NCBI RefSeq assembly: GCF_028656935.1
Contig: NZ_JAMDGZ010000012.1
Span: 62,001 to 126,000 of the forward strand
Direction: 5' to 3'
DNA length: 64,000 nt
DNA from: Pseudomonas rubra
Lineage (GTDB): Bacteria; Pseudomonadota; Gammaproteobacteria; Pseudomonadales; Pseudomonadaceae
The translations under genes and the position numbers were made by a program. Shown in pieces: positions 48,097 to 56,376 of the stretch. Numbering within the stretch: the first letter of the stretch is position 1; the number at the start of each line of letters is the position of its first letter. Below the pieces are notes generated by a model. The model saw only the letters and a program-made list of their open reading frames with translations, was not told where the DNA came from and made no database searches.

Positions 48097-49671
48097 GTGC
48101 GTATTTCTACTTCCCAGTTTTACGAAACCAGTACCTCGAATTATCAGCGCAACTTTTCTAATGCGGTCAAGACCGGGCAGCAGGCCAGCGATAACATCCG
48201 CGTGCGTACCGCAGCCGATGATCCGGTGGGCGCCGCGCGCCTGCTGCAGTTGCAACAGCAGAGCAACCTGCTCGAGCAGTACAACGGCAACATCACCAAT
48301 GTGCGCAACAGCCTGGGTACCTCCGAGTCGACCCTCAACGGCATCACCAATGTTCTGGCGCGGGCGAAGGAGCTGGCCATCAGCGCCGGTAGCGGTGGTT
48401 ATACCGACGCCGACCGCAAGGCTGCCGCCCAGGAACTGACCCAGCTCGAAGAGCAGCTGTACAACCTGATGAACAGCCGCGACGAGAACGGCAAGTACCT
48501 GTTCGCAGGTTCGCGTGGCGACACTCAGCCGTATGTGCGAAATGCCGACGGTACCTACAGCTACCAGGGCGACCAGAGCACCTTGAATCTGCAGGTCGGC
48601 GATATGCTCAACATGGCCGCCAATGAAAGCGGTTACAGTGTGTTTGAGCAGGCCCTGAATACCAGCCGCAGCCAGACTAAACTGACCTCGCCGGCGGTGG
48701 ATGATGGCCGAGTACACCTGTCCAATGGCCAGGTCTCCGGCAGCACCCAGTACAACGATCGTTTCCGGGGCGGTGAGCCTTATACCGTCACCTTTACCAG
48801 CAGCACGCAGTTCAAGATCACCGATGCGGCCAACAACGATGTGACACTGGAAACCACCGGCAACGGCGCTTTCGACCCGAAAAATCCGGGTAGCATCACC
48901 TTCCGTGGTGTCGAGATGGCGCTGGATATCAACCTCTCGGAGGCCGACAAGGCCAACCCTGATGCGGTGATCGCCGGCCATACCTTCACCCTGGCCTCAA
49001 AGCCCGACCAGGTCGGTGGATCGCGTAGCCCGGGCAACACTTCAATGGCGCAGATCAGCAGTGCCAACATCAGCAACCAGACCGACTACGAGAATGCCTT
49101 CCCGGGTGGCGGTGCAATTATCAAGTTCACCAGCCCAGGCGCCTATGAAGTATACGCCCAGCCCATGAACGCTGATGCGCGTCCGGTTGCCAGCGGCAAC
49201 TTGACCGGCACGCCAGCGACCAAGGCGACCATTGCTGGTGTGGATTTTGATTTCTCGTCGGTGCCGGCTGCGGGTGATCAGTTCGCGGTCAAGGTCGATA
49301 CCCACCAGACCCAGAACATCCTCGACTCCATCTCGGAGTTCCGCAAGGCGCTGGAGTTGCCGGTCGATAAAGACCTGCCATCGCGGCAGAAGTATCAGGC
49401 CGCCCTGCAGTCGGCGCTTGGCAATCTGGACAGTGGCGCCAACAAGGTCGCCGAGGCCATCAGCTCGATTGGTGCCCGCGGCGCGGCCCTGGATGTTCAG
49501 GCCGAAACCAACGAAAGCCTGAAAATGGCCAACACCAAGACCCAGAGTTCGATCCGTGATGCCGACCCGGCCGAAGTGCTGATTCGCCTCAACCTGCAGC
49601 AGACCATGTTGCAGGCCTCGCAACTGGCGTTTACCAAGATCTCCTCGCTGAGCTTGTTCAACCGGCTCTGA
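48097..49671 (+). CDS. flgL: FlgL, hook-filament junction protein HAP3
   Basis: 524 residues. It has N-terminal RISTSQFYETSTSNYQRNFSNAVKTGQQASDNIRVRTAADDPVGAARLLQLQQQ and C-terminal ALDVQAETNESLKMANTKTQSSIRDADPAEVLIRLNLQQTMLQASQLAFTKISSLSLFNRL flagellin-like helices. A large central insertion (about 190-400) makes it longer than enteric FlgL. The start is GTG at 48097 behind AAGGAG (9-bp spacing). It is followed by a strong hairpin and the glycosylation genes. Confidence 0.95.
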   Translation: MRISTSQFYETSTSNYQRNFSNAVKTGQQASDNIRVRTAADDPVGAARLLQLQQQSNLLEQYNGNITNVRNSLGTSESTLNGITNVLARAKELAISAGSGGYTDADRKAAAQELTQLEEQLYNLMNSRDENGKYLFAGSRGDTQPYVRNADGTYSYQGDQSTLNLQVGDMLNMAANESGYSVFEQALNTSRSQTKLTSPAVDDGRVHLSNGQVSGSTQYNDRFRGGEPYTVTFTSSTQFKITDAANNDVTLETTGNGAFDPKNPGSITFRGVEMALDINLSEADKANPDAVIAGHTFTLASKPDQVGGSRSPGNTSMAQISSANISNQTDYENAFPGGGAIIKFTSPGAYEVYAQPMNADARPVASGNLTGTPATKATIAGVDFDFSSVPAAGDQFAVKVDTHQTQNILDSISEFRKALELPVDKDLPSRQKYQAALQSALGNLDSGANKVAEAISSIGARGAALDVQAETNESLKMANTKTQSSIRDADPAEVLIRLNLQQTMLQASQLAFTKISSLSLFNRL

Positions 49672-49690
49672 TACATCTTCGCCCCACATC

Positions 49691-49723
49691 TGCGGGTGAC
49701 GCCCATTGCCGGCGTCACCCGCA
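49691..49723 (+). other. Strong hairpin after flgL
   Basis: TGCGGGTGACGCC pairs perfectly with GGCGTCACCCGCA (13 bp, 7-nt loop), 19 bp after the flgL stop. No U-tract follows. It lies 22 bp before the start of the first glycosyltransferase. Confidence 0.65.
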
Positions 49724-49744
49724 TGCCTCTCCGGGTTTACCTCC

Positions 49745-52700
49745 ATGATCGAACAGCCGCTCGTCAGTATCGCCATTCCTGCCTTCAACCCTGAGTTCTT
49801 CAGTCGTGCGCTGCTCAGCGCCATTTTCCAGCGCTACGCCAACCTGGAAGTCATTGTGTGCGATGACAGTCAGGGTGACGAGATCAAAACCATTTTCGAT
49901 GAGTGGGCCGGGCAGGCGAAGTGCGAACTGCGTTATGTGCGCAACCCTGGGACACTGGGTTTTGCCGGCAACCTGTTGCAGTGCCTTGAGCATTCTCGGG
50001 GTGCCTACATCAAGTTTCTCTGCGATGACGACTGGTTGATCGATGGCTGTATTGAGCGGCAGGCACAAGTCATGTCCGATTGCCCGGAAGTCAACCTGGT
50101 AGTCAACCATCGGCTGATTTGCGCAGCGGATGAGACGATTTTGCCGTCACGCCCGGACAACTGTCTGATCGCCCCCTGCAGCGCGATTCTCAATGGCGGT
50201 GATTTGCTCGATGCAGTCGCCAGTAAGGTGCCCAACCTATTTGGTGGCATCAGCCATATGCTCATGCGCCGGGGCCCGGTAGAGCAATACCTTCCCCAGT
50301 TGGCACAGCCGGGTGCAGGATTTGTTGCGCGCCTGGATATGGCGCTTTACATCTGCCTGTTGCGTCACGGGCACTTGGCTTGCTTGTCCGACATGCTCAG
50401 TCTTGAGCGCGTTCACGCAGGTCGCCTGAGTCACCAGGCGGGTATGACCCTGGCCCAAAAGAGCGAGAGTGAATGGCTGCAGCAGATGCTCGAGGCGCGC
50501 ACCTGCGAGCCGCCGCCCGCCGTTGGCTGGGTTCGCTATGTAGCGCTTGAGGACTATCGTTCGGGCCAGGCGCTGGAGTGGGAAGAATACGAACTGACCC
50601 GCCTGTATGCCGGGCAGTTGGGCAACTATCAACAACAGGTCGGCACCTATAGCCTGAGTTTTGCCGAGCTCTACGCCGAGTGGCTTGACTGTCGCACCTT
50701 GTCAGAGGCTCAGGTCCGGCTGTTGCCCAAGCGCATCGAGCAGTGGCCATGTCAGCCGCGCATCGTGATGGTGGTGTTCGATCCGCAAGCAGAGGCGCAT
50801 GCACTGAAGGCGACGCTCGACAGCCTGGCCTGTCAGTCCTATCCAGCGCATCAGGTCTGGGTACTCGGTGCCCACGAGCAACGCGTGGATGACGCCGGCG
50901 TCGAGTGTATCCAGCTGCACGGCAATGGTTTTGAGCAATTGAATGCACGGATCGCGAGCGCCGAGACGGCGGACTGGGTCTTTCTCCTGCAGGCTGGTGA
51001 TCGCCTGCATCCGCATGCGCTGGTGATCATGGCCGAGCGTATGGCCCTGCATCCGGACAGGTTGTGCCTGTACACCGACGAGGGTAGCGACGACAACCTG
51101 CAGGTCGGGCAACCGATCTTCAAGCCCGACTTCAATCTCGACCTGATGCGCAGTTTTCCCTTTGTCGGGCGCATGCTGGCTTTCCAGCGTACTCAGTTGC
51201 TCGCGTCAGGCGGATTCGCCACCGACTACGATGTGCTTGCACCTCAGGACCTGCTCTGGAGGCTGGTTGAGGCTCATGGTCTGCAGGTGGTCGAGCATGT
51301 GGCCGAACTGCTGGTGCAGTGTCAGTACAACTATACCGCTTGGCAGTCAGCGCCAGCCTGCATTGCCCAAGCGCCACGTATCCTGCAGGCGCACCTGCAA
51401 CGGCTGGGTGTCGAGGCTGAACTGGTATCGGCGCAGAACAGCATGCTGACCCGGGTACTTTACCGGCACGGCGATACACCGGCGGTCTCTATCATCATCG
51501 CCGCCGGCCAGCATTTGCAGCCGTTGCGCCGCTGTGTCGAGTCGATTTTCGAACACACCGCATATCGCAACTATGAAGTCCTGATTGCGGTCAATGGCGA
51601 GGAGCCTGAAGATCTGCAGGGCTGGCTGGGTGCTATGAGTGAGCTCGGCAGTGACCAACTGCGCATCATCCGGATCAATGCCGTTGGCGGGCCACAACTG
51701 TATAATCTGGCTGTTGAACAGGCACGTGGCAACTATCTGCTATTGCTCGATGCTGGCTGCGTGATGTTTGACGCTCAGTGGCTGACTGAGATGATGAGCC
51801 AGGCTCAGCGCCCGGAAGTTGGTGTGGTCGGGCCGAAGATATGTAACAGCTCCGGCATGGTTGTCAGTGCTGGGTTGTTGCTCGGTTTGCACGGGCCGGC
51901 GGGGAGTCCCTTTTATGCCCAGTTGGTCGACAGCAGCGGATACATGAATCGTCTGGTAGCGGTACAGAACCTCAGTGCTGTCAGCGATGACTGCCTGCTG
52001 GTAAGACGTGAACTGTTCGTGGAGTTGGGTGGCCTGGCTTCAGAGGTGTTCAAATCCCAGCTCTTGGATGCCGATCTTTGCTTGCGAGTGCGGGATCAGG
52101 GTTACTTGGTGGTATGGACACCCTTTTCGCTAGTAGCGCACATGTCTGCCGATGTAAGCGCCGACCCCTCGCTCAAAGAGCGGGATCAGCATGCGTTCTA
52201 TCAGCGCTGGCTGGCGCGAGTGGCCAATGACCCGGCCTACAACCGCAACCTCAGCCTGAAGCTTTCAAGCTACTACCTGGACCCAGGCTTGCGTACCGGT
52301 TGGGATCCGTTCATCGGCCGCCCGTTACCCTTTGTGCTGGGATTGCCGATCAACACCACAGCGGTCGGGCACTATCGGGTGGTCCAGCCTTTTATCGAGC
52401 TGGAGCGCGCAGGCTGGATTCAGGGGCAACTGGATTACTCCACCCCCAGCACGATCGAATTGGAGCGCTGCAAACCGGATTCCATCATCCTGCAGTGCCG
52501 CTATATGACCGCTTCAGCCCGGCAGATCGAGCTCATCAAAGAGTTCTCCAATGCCCGGCGTATTTACGAGATCGACGACTACATCATCGATGTGCCGCTA
52601 AAGAACGCACACAGACGAAACATGCCGGAGAACATCCGAGAGCTGGTGAGCTTTGGCATCGCCCTTTGTGACCGCGTGGTGGTTTCCACCCAGCCGCTGG

Positions 52701-53311
52701 CCGATGCACTGTCGAGCCTGCACCACGATATCCGGGTGGTGCCGAACATGCTTGCGACACAAATGTGGAGCGGCTTGAAGAGCTATCGCCAGACCTCCCT
52801 CAAGCCGCGCGTTGGATGGGCGGGTGGCACCAGCCATCGAGGCGATCTGGAGCTGATCGCCGATGTGGTGAAGGCGCTGGCGAATGAAGTGGACTGGGTG
52901 TTCTTCGGCATGTGCCCGGATCTCCTCAAGCCCTACGTCAAGGAGTTCCATACCGGTATCGCAATGTCGCTGTACCCGCAGAAATTGGCAAGCTTGAACC
53001 TGGACCTGGCGCTGGCACCGCTTGAGTCCAACTTGTTCAACGACTGCAAGAGCAACCTGCGCTTACTTGAGTATGGCGCGTGCGGTTTCCCGGTGGTTTG
53101 TGCCGATACCAAGGCCTATCAGGGCTACTTGCCTTGTACACGGGTGGTTGGCAACTCGACGCAGGCCTGGCTGGACGCGATCCGCATGCATCTGGACGAT
53201 CCCCAGGCCAGTTATCGCCAGGGCGATGCCTTGCGCGAAGTGGTGTTGCGCGACTTCATGCTGACACCTGACAAGCTTCAGCACTGGGCTAACGCCTGGT
53301 TGGCCGATTAA
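49745..53311 (+). CDS. Giant multi-domain glycosyltransferase 1 of the flagellin glycosylation island
   Basis: 1188 residues, no membrane segment. The GT-A (GT2) domain 1 (about 6-235) has FLCDDDWLID with an intact DxD-type motif at 94-96. The second GT2-like domain (about 338-560) contains YTDEGSDDN and FKPDFNLDLMRS. The third (about 580-800) contains LLLDAGCVMFDAQWL and QAQRPEVGVVGPKI. The C-terminal GT-B-like domain (about 870-1188) contains RVVQPFIELERAGWIQG, RVGWAGGTSHRGDLELI and NDCKSNLRLLEYGACGFPVVCAD. Its position between flgL and fliC, and similarity in layout to the P. syringae flagellin glycosyltransferase locus (fgt1/fgt2), suggest O-glycosylation of FliC. Confidence 0.85.
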   Translation: MIEQPLVSIAIPAFNPEFFSRALLSAIFQRYANLEVIVCDDSQGDEIKTIFDEWAGQAKCELRYVRNPGTLGFAGNLLQCLEHSRGAYIKFLCDDDWLIDGCIERQAQVMSDCPEVNLVVNHRLICAADETILPSRPDNCLIAPCSAILNGGDLLDAVASKVPNLFGGISHMLMRRGPVEQYLPQLAQPGAGFVARLDMALYICLLRHGHLACLSDMLSLERVHAGRLSHQAGMTLAQKSESEWLQQMLEARTCEPPPAVGWVRYVALEDYRSGQALEWEEYELTRLYAGQLGNYQQQVGTYSLSFAELYAEWLDCRTLSEAQVRLLPKRIEQWPCQPRIVMVVFDPQAEAHALKATLDSLACQSYPAHQVWVLGAHEQRVDDAGVECIQLHGNGFEQLNARIASAETADWVFLLQAGDRLHPHALVIMAERMALHPDRLCLYTDEGSDDNLQVGQPIFKPDFNLDLMRSFPFVGRMLAFQRTQLLASGGFATDYDVLAPQDLLWRLVEAHGLQVVEHVAELLVQCQYNYTAWQSAPACIAQAPRILQAHLQRLGVEAELVSAQNSMLTRVLYRHGDTPAVSIIIAAGQHLQPLRRCVESIFEHTAYRNYEVLIAVNGEEPEDLQGWLGAMSELGSDQLRIIRINAVGGPQLYNLAVEQARGNYLLLLDAGCVMFDAQWLTEMMSQAQRPEVGVVGPKICNSSGMVVSAGLLLGLHGPAGSPFYAQLVDSSGYMNRLVAVQNLSAVSDDCLLVRRELFVELGGLASEVFKSQLLDADLCLRVRDQGYLVVWTPFSLVAHMSADVSADPSLKERDQHAFYQRWLARVANDPAYNRNLSLKLSSYYLDPGLRTGWDPFIGRPLPFVLGLPINTTAVGHYRVVQPFIELERAGWIQGQLDYSTPSTIELERCKPDSIILQCRYMTASARQIELIKEFSNARRIYEIDDYIIDVPLKNAHRRNMPENIRELVSFGIALCDRVVVSTQPLADALSSLHHDIRVVPNMLATQMWSGLKSYRQTSLKPRVGWAGGTSHRGDLELIADVVKALANEVDWVFFGMCPDLLKPYVKEFHTGIAMSLYPQKLASLNLDLALAPLESNLFNDCKSNLRLLEYGACGFPVVCADTKAYQGYLPCTRVVGNSTQAWLDAIRMHLDDPQASYRQGDALREVVLRDFMLTPDKLQHWANAWLAD

Positions 53312-53369
53312 CGACAATGGCCGGCATTTTTGCCTGCCCATGACAAAAAATATGAGAACTAGGTGCACT

Positions 53370-56165
53370 ATGGGCGAACAAGCAATCGGTTGTGCGGCGC
53401 TGCTGGATGACGTGACCGTCGTCTTGCTTGGTCAGGATGAGCCTGGCTATGCAGGGCGTGCCGCTCACTACTATCAGGCGCGCTTTGCGCATCTACGGAC
53501 ACTCGCTGCACCTTCGTCGCAAGGGGCAGTCGGTATCTGGTCCGAGCAGTTGCTGCAGGCCCTGGAGCAGGTCGATACCGGGTATGCGGTGCTGACTCTG
53601 GAGTGCGATTTTCTGCTGACCACTGGCATTGCCGGGGCGGTTGAAGCCTTGCGCGCCGACGCCGACTACGTGATGGCTCAAGGTTACTCGCTGGGTTACC
53701 AGCCCGGTAATGGTGAGGTGGCCTACTACAAGATCGGCTCGGCGCCCAAGGCGCAACTGCACGCCAGCAGCGCCCTGGGGCGTATTGGCGTGCATGCCGA
53801 GTTCGGTCTGCAGGCGTGGCGGGCAGTGGTCAGGATCGAAGTGTTGAAAGCTGCGGTGCGCAGTGTGCCGGCGCACCTGTCGTTCGATAGCTGGTGCATT
53901 GCGGTTTCCTACGCGCTGTTGGCCCAGGGCGCTTCCCGTTTACTGGCTCACACCAGTGTGATGGTCGAGTACCGTCCCTGGACGCTCTCTGAGCAGGCCT
54001 GCGAAGAGCTGCTGAGTCAGACTGTGCGCCAGCTCCAGCAGTGGGATAGCGAGCAGGCAGCGGTATTCGCCAGTGCCAGGGGGTTCGAGGTCCTCAATGC
54101 CTTCGTGCGCAATACCCACGAGCGCTGCGAGGCGCCGTTGCTGTTCACTTCGCGCTGGAACAGCCTGTCCTCCGAGCCGCAGCTGACGTTCGAGCCAACA
54201 CAGTTTGTCGATATGCCGTACTACAACGCCGGCGTGTTCGGTCAACTGCGCTCGAGCGAGTTTATCCTGCATGCCTGGCCCGCCGGCCAAATCCACAGCC
54301 GGGCGCTGGAAGGTACCTGGGTGCAGCAACAGGCATTGCTCACCGAGCATTCCAACGATACTGCCGAGAGCCTGATGGCGCGCTACTGGCAGGCGTTTGC
54401 ACTGGGTGTGTTCAACCCGCAGGTATGCCAGCACCTGCTGGCAGGTCTTGGTGAACAGGACCAGGGGCTGCGTCGCGACTTGGGTATCTGGCTGGAGCAG
54501 CTTGATTTGCTGCCGGCAACGAGCGTAGAGGCACAGCTGGCGAGCACGCCTTCGGGCAAGGTGCTCGAGGCAATCGCCGCTGCCAGCCCGAACAGCGCTG
54601 CCCGTGAGCGTATTTTTGCCCACCTGGGCAAGAATCCGGCGCCGCAGATGGCCTTTGTGGTGATCGATCTGGAGGACAACAACACCGGTTTGCAGAATAC
54701 CTTCGACAGCCTGGTCGCCAGCGGTTTGCGCAACTTCAAGATTGTCGTGCTCAAGGCTGGCGAGTTGCCAGCTATTACCACGGCCAGGGATGCCCTGCAC
54801 TTTATCAAGGTTACGCCCGCCAACATGGTTGCTCACCTGAATCAGGTGGTACGCCAGCTTTCCAGTGAATGGTTGCTGATGTTGCAGGCAGGCGATGTAC
54901 TGGCCACCGGTGGCCTGCTGCGTTTGCAAGTCGAGCTGTCCGGCGCCCAGGCGTGCCAGGCTATCTGTGCCAACGAAGTCCAGCGCGACAGCGATGGGCG
55001 CTTGCTCAGTGTCGTGCGTCCTGGTTGCAGCCTTGACCTGTTGCGCAGCCGGCCTGACCTGATGGCGCAACATTGGCTGGTGCGTCGTCAAGCCATCATC
55101 GACCTGGGCGGCTACAGCGACGGTTGTGCGCAGGCGCTGGAATTTGATTTGCTTTTGCGTCTGGTCGAAGCCAATGGTATTGGCGGCATGGCTCATATGG
55201 ATGAGTACCTGGTGGTTGGTCAGCAATCGCCCGCGTCGATGGCCGCAGATGCCCTGACTACCCTCAAGCGCCATTTGAGCGCACTGGGTTACCGTGGTCA
55301 GGTCAACGAAAGTGCTGACGGTACGTTCCAGGTTGACTACCGTCATCCGCAGACACCGCAGGTGAGCATCGTACTGGTCGCTGATTCCGATCTCGAGCAG
55401 CTCAAGCAAAGCCTGGCAAGCGTGGTCCAGCGTACTCGCTATGGCCGCTACGAGGTCATCGTCACCTGCGAGTCTGCCAATGCTGAGGCGGTTGCCGCAG
55501 GTCTCGCCACAGTCCAGGGGCTGGGCTCACGCGTCCGCTTGTTTGCCTGTGAGTCTTCGGTGCGGGCACAGATGGTCAATCAGGCTGCGGCTCTGGCTCA
55601 GGGCCAGTATCTGGTACTGATGTCCAGCCGCAGCGAGGTGGTGTCGCCGGCCTGGATCGAGTCCCTGCTCAACCAGGCTCAGCGTCCTGAGGTGGGGATT
55701 GTTGGTTGCCAGATGTTTGATCGCGATGGCGTCATCAGTCATGCCGGTTACGAGTTGCTGGGTAGCGGCCTGGTGAGCAATGCCAGGCAGGGCGCTTCGC
55801 GTCTGCAGGTGACGTTGCCGGGGCTGGAGGCGGTAAGAAGCTGCCAGGCAGTGTCGGCTGACTGCCTGATGGTGGGCAAGGCCCTGTTCGAACAGTGTGC
55901 CGGGCTGGATGAGCAACTCGCTGGCGGTGTTGATGTCGACATGTGCCTGAAGGCTGCGCAAGCTGGTTTGCTGGCGATTTGCGTACCTCAGGCGCAAGTG
56001 CTCAATAGCGCAGTGCCATTGCCGGCACCGGAACAGTGCCTGGCACTCGTCCAGCGGTGGCCGTCAGCCTTCAGCACCCGTGTTGTTGTCGATATCCAGC
56101 ATGGCGTGGACGTTTCGCGTACGGCGGATGTCGCTGGCAATGTCGTGTTGGAGTGGTTGCCTTAA
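53370..56165 (+). CDS. Multi-domain glycosyltransferase 2 of the flagellin glycosylation island
   Basis: 931 residues. The N-terminal domain (about 10-200: LDDVTVVLLGQDEPGYAGRAAHYYQARFAHL ... AVLTLECDFLL) resembles the TIGR00180-type glycosyltransferase N-domain. Two GT2-like domains follow (about 425-620 and 660-880). The last contains LLNQAQRPEVGIVGCQMF, sharing this block with the neighbouring giant proteins. The DxD position of that domain reads VLMSSRSEVV, so it may be non-catalytic. It lacks the C-terminal GT-B-like domain of the other two. The ATG at 53370 follows TAGGTGCACT; ATGs at 53340 and 53355 are alternatives. A terminator follows. Confidence 0.8.
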   Translation: MGEQAIGCAALLDDVTVVLLGQDEPGYAGRAAHYYQARFAHLRTLAAPSSQGAVGIWSEQLLQALEQVDTGYAVLTLECDFLLTTGIAGAVEALRADADYVMAQGYSLGYQPGNGEVAYYKIGSAPKAQLHASSALGRIGVHAEFGLQAWRAVVRIEVLKAAVRSVPAHLSFDSWCIAVSYALLAQGASRLLAHTSVMVEYRPWTLSEQACEELLSQTVRQLQQWDSEQAAVFASARGFEVLNAFVRNTHERCEAPLLFTSRWNSLSSEPQLTFEPTQFVDMPYYNAGVFGQLRSSEFILHAWPAGQIHSRALEGTWVQQQALLTEHSNDTAESLMARYWQAFALGVFNPQVCQHLLAGLGEQDQGLRRDLGIWLEQLDLLPATSVEAQLASTPSGKVLEAIAAASPNSAARERIFAHLGKNPAPQMAFVVIDLEDNNTGLQNTFDSLVASGLRNFKIVVLKAGELPAITTARDALHFIKVTPANMVAHLNQVVRQLSSEWLLMLQAGDVLATGGLLRLQVELSGAQACQAICANEVQRDSDGRLLSVVRPGCSLDLLRSRPDLMAQHWLVRRQAIIDLGGYSDGCAQALEFDLLLRLVEANGIGGMAHMDEYLVVGQQSPASMAADALTTLKRHLSALGYRGQVNESADGTFQVDYRHPQTPQVSIVLVADSDLEQLKQSLASVVQRTRYGRYEVIVTCESANAEAVAAGLATVQGLGSRVRLFACESSVRAQMVNQAAALAQGQYLVLMSSRSEVVSPAWIESLLNQAQRPEVGIVGCQMFDRDGVISHAGYELLGSGLVSNARQGASRLQVTLPGLEAVRSCQAVSADCLMVGKALFEQCAGLDEQLAGGVDVDMCLKAAQAGLLAICVPQAQVLNSAVPLPAPEQCLALVQRWPSAFSTRVVVDIQHGVDVSRTADVAGNVVLEWLP

Positions 56166-56190
56166 CGGGCCACTGGCGCGAAAAATGCAG

Positions 56191-56218
56191 AGCCGGGCGC
56201 AAGGCCCGGCTTTTTTTT
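56191..56218 (+). terminator. Rho-independent terminator after glycosyltransferase 2
   Basis: AGCCGGGC / GCCCGGCT 8-bp stem with a 5-nt loop, followed by eight T residues. It separates the first two glycosyltransferase genes from the third. Confidence 0.9.
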
Positions 56219-56376
56219 GCCCGCCCATTCGCCAAACCCAGAGTGTAGAGCCTTGCGCGCAGGCACTGGCAGGGTGGCGATGGCAGATTATTGACAGTTC
56301 GCCTTGATGGCCGCAGCCGTTGCCTGCTCAACGTGCTGGGGGTTGTCGGGTTTCTAACGAATACTGGAGTTTGAAG

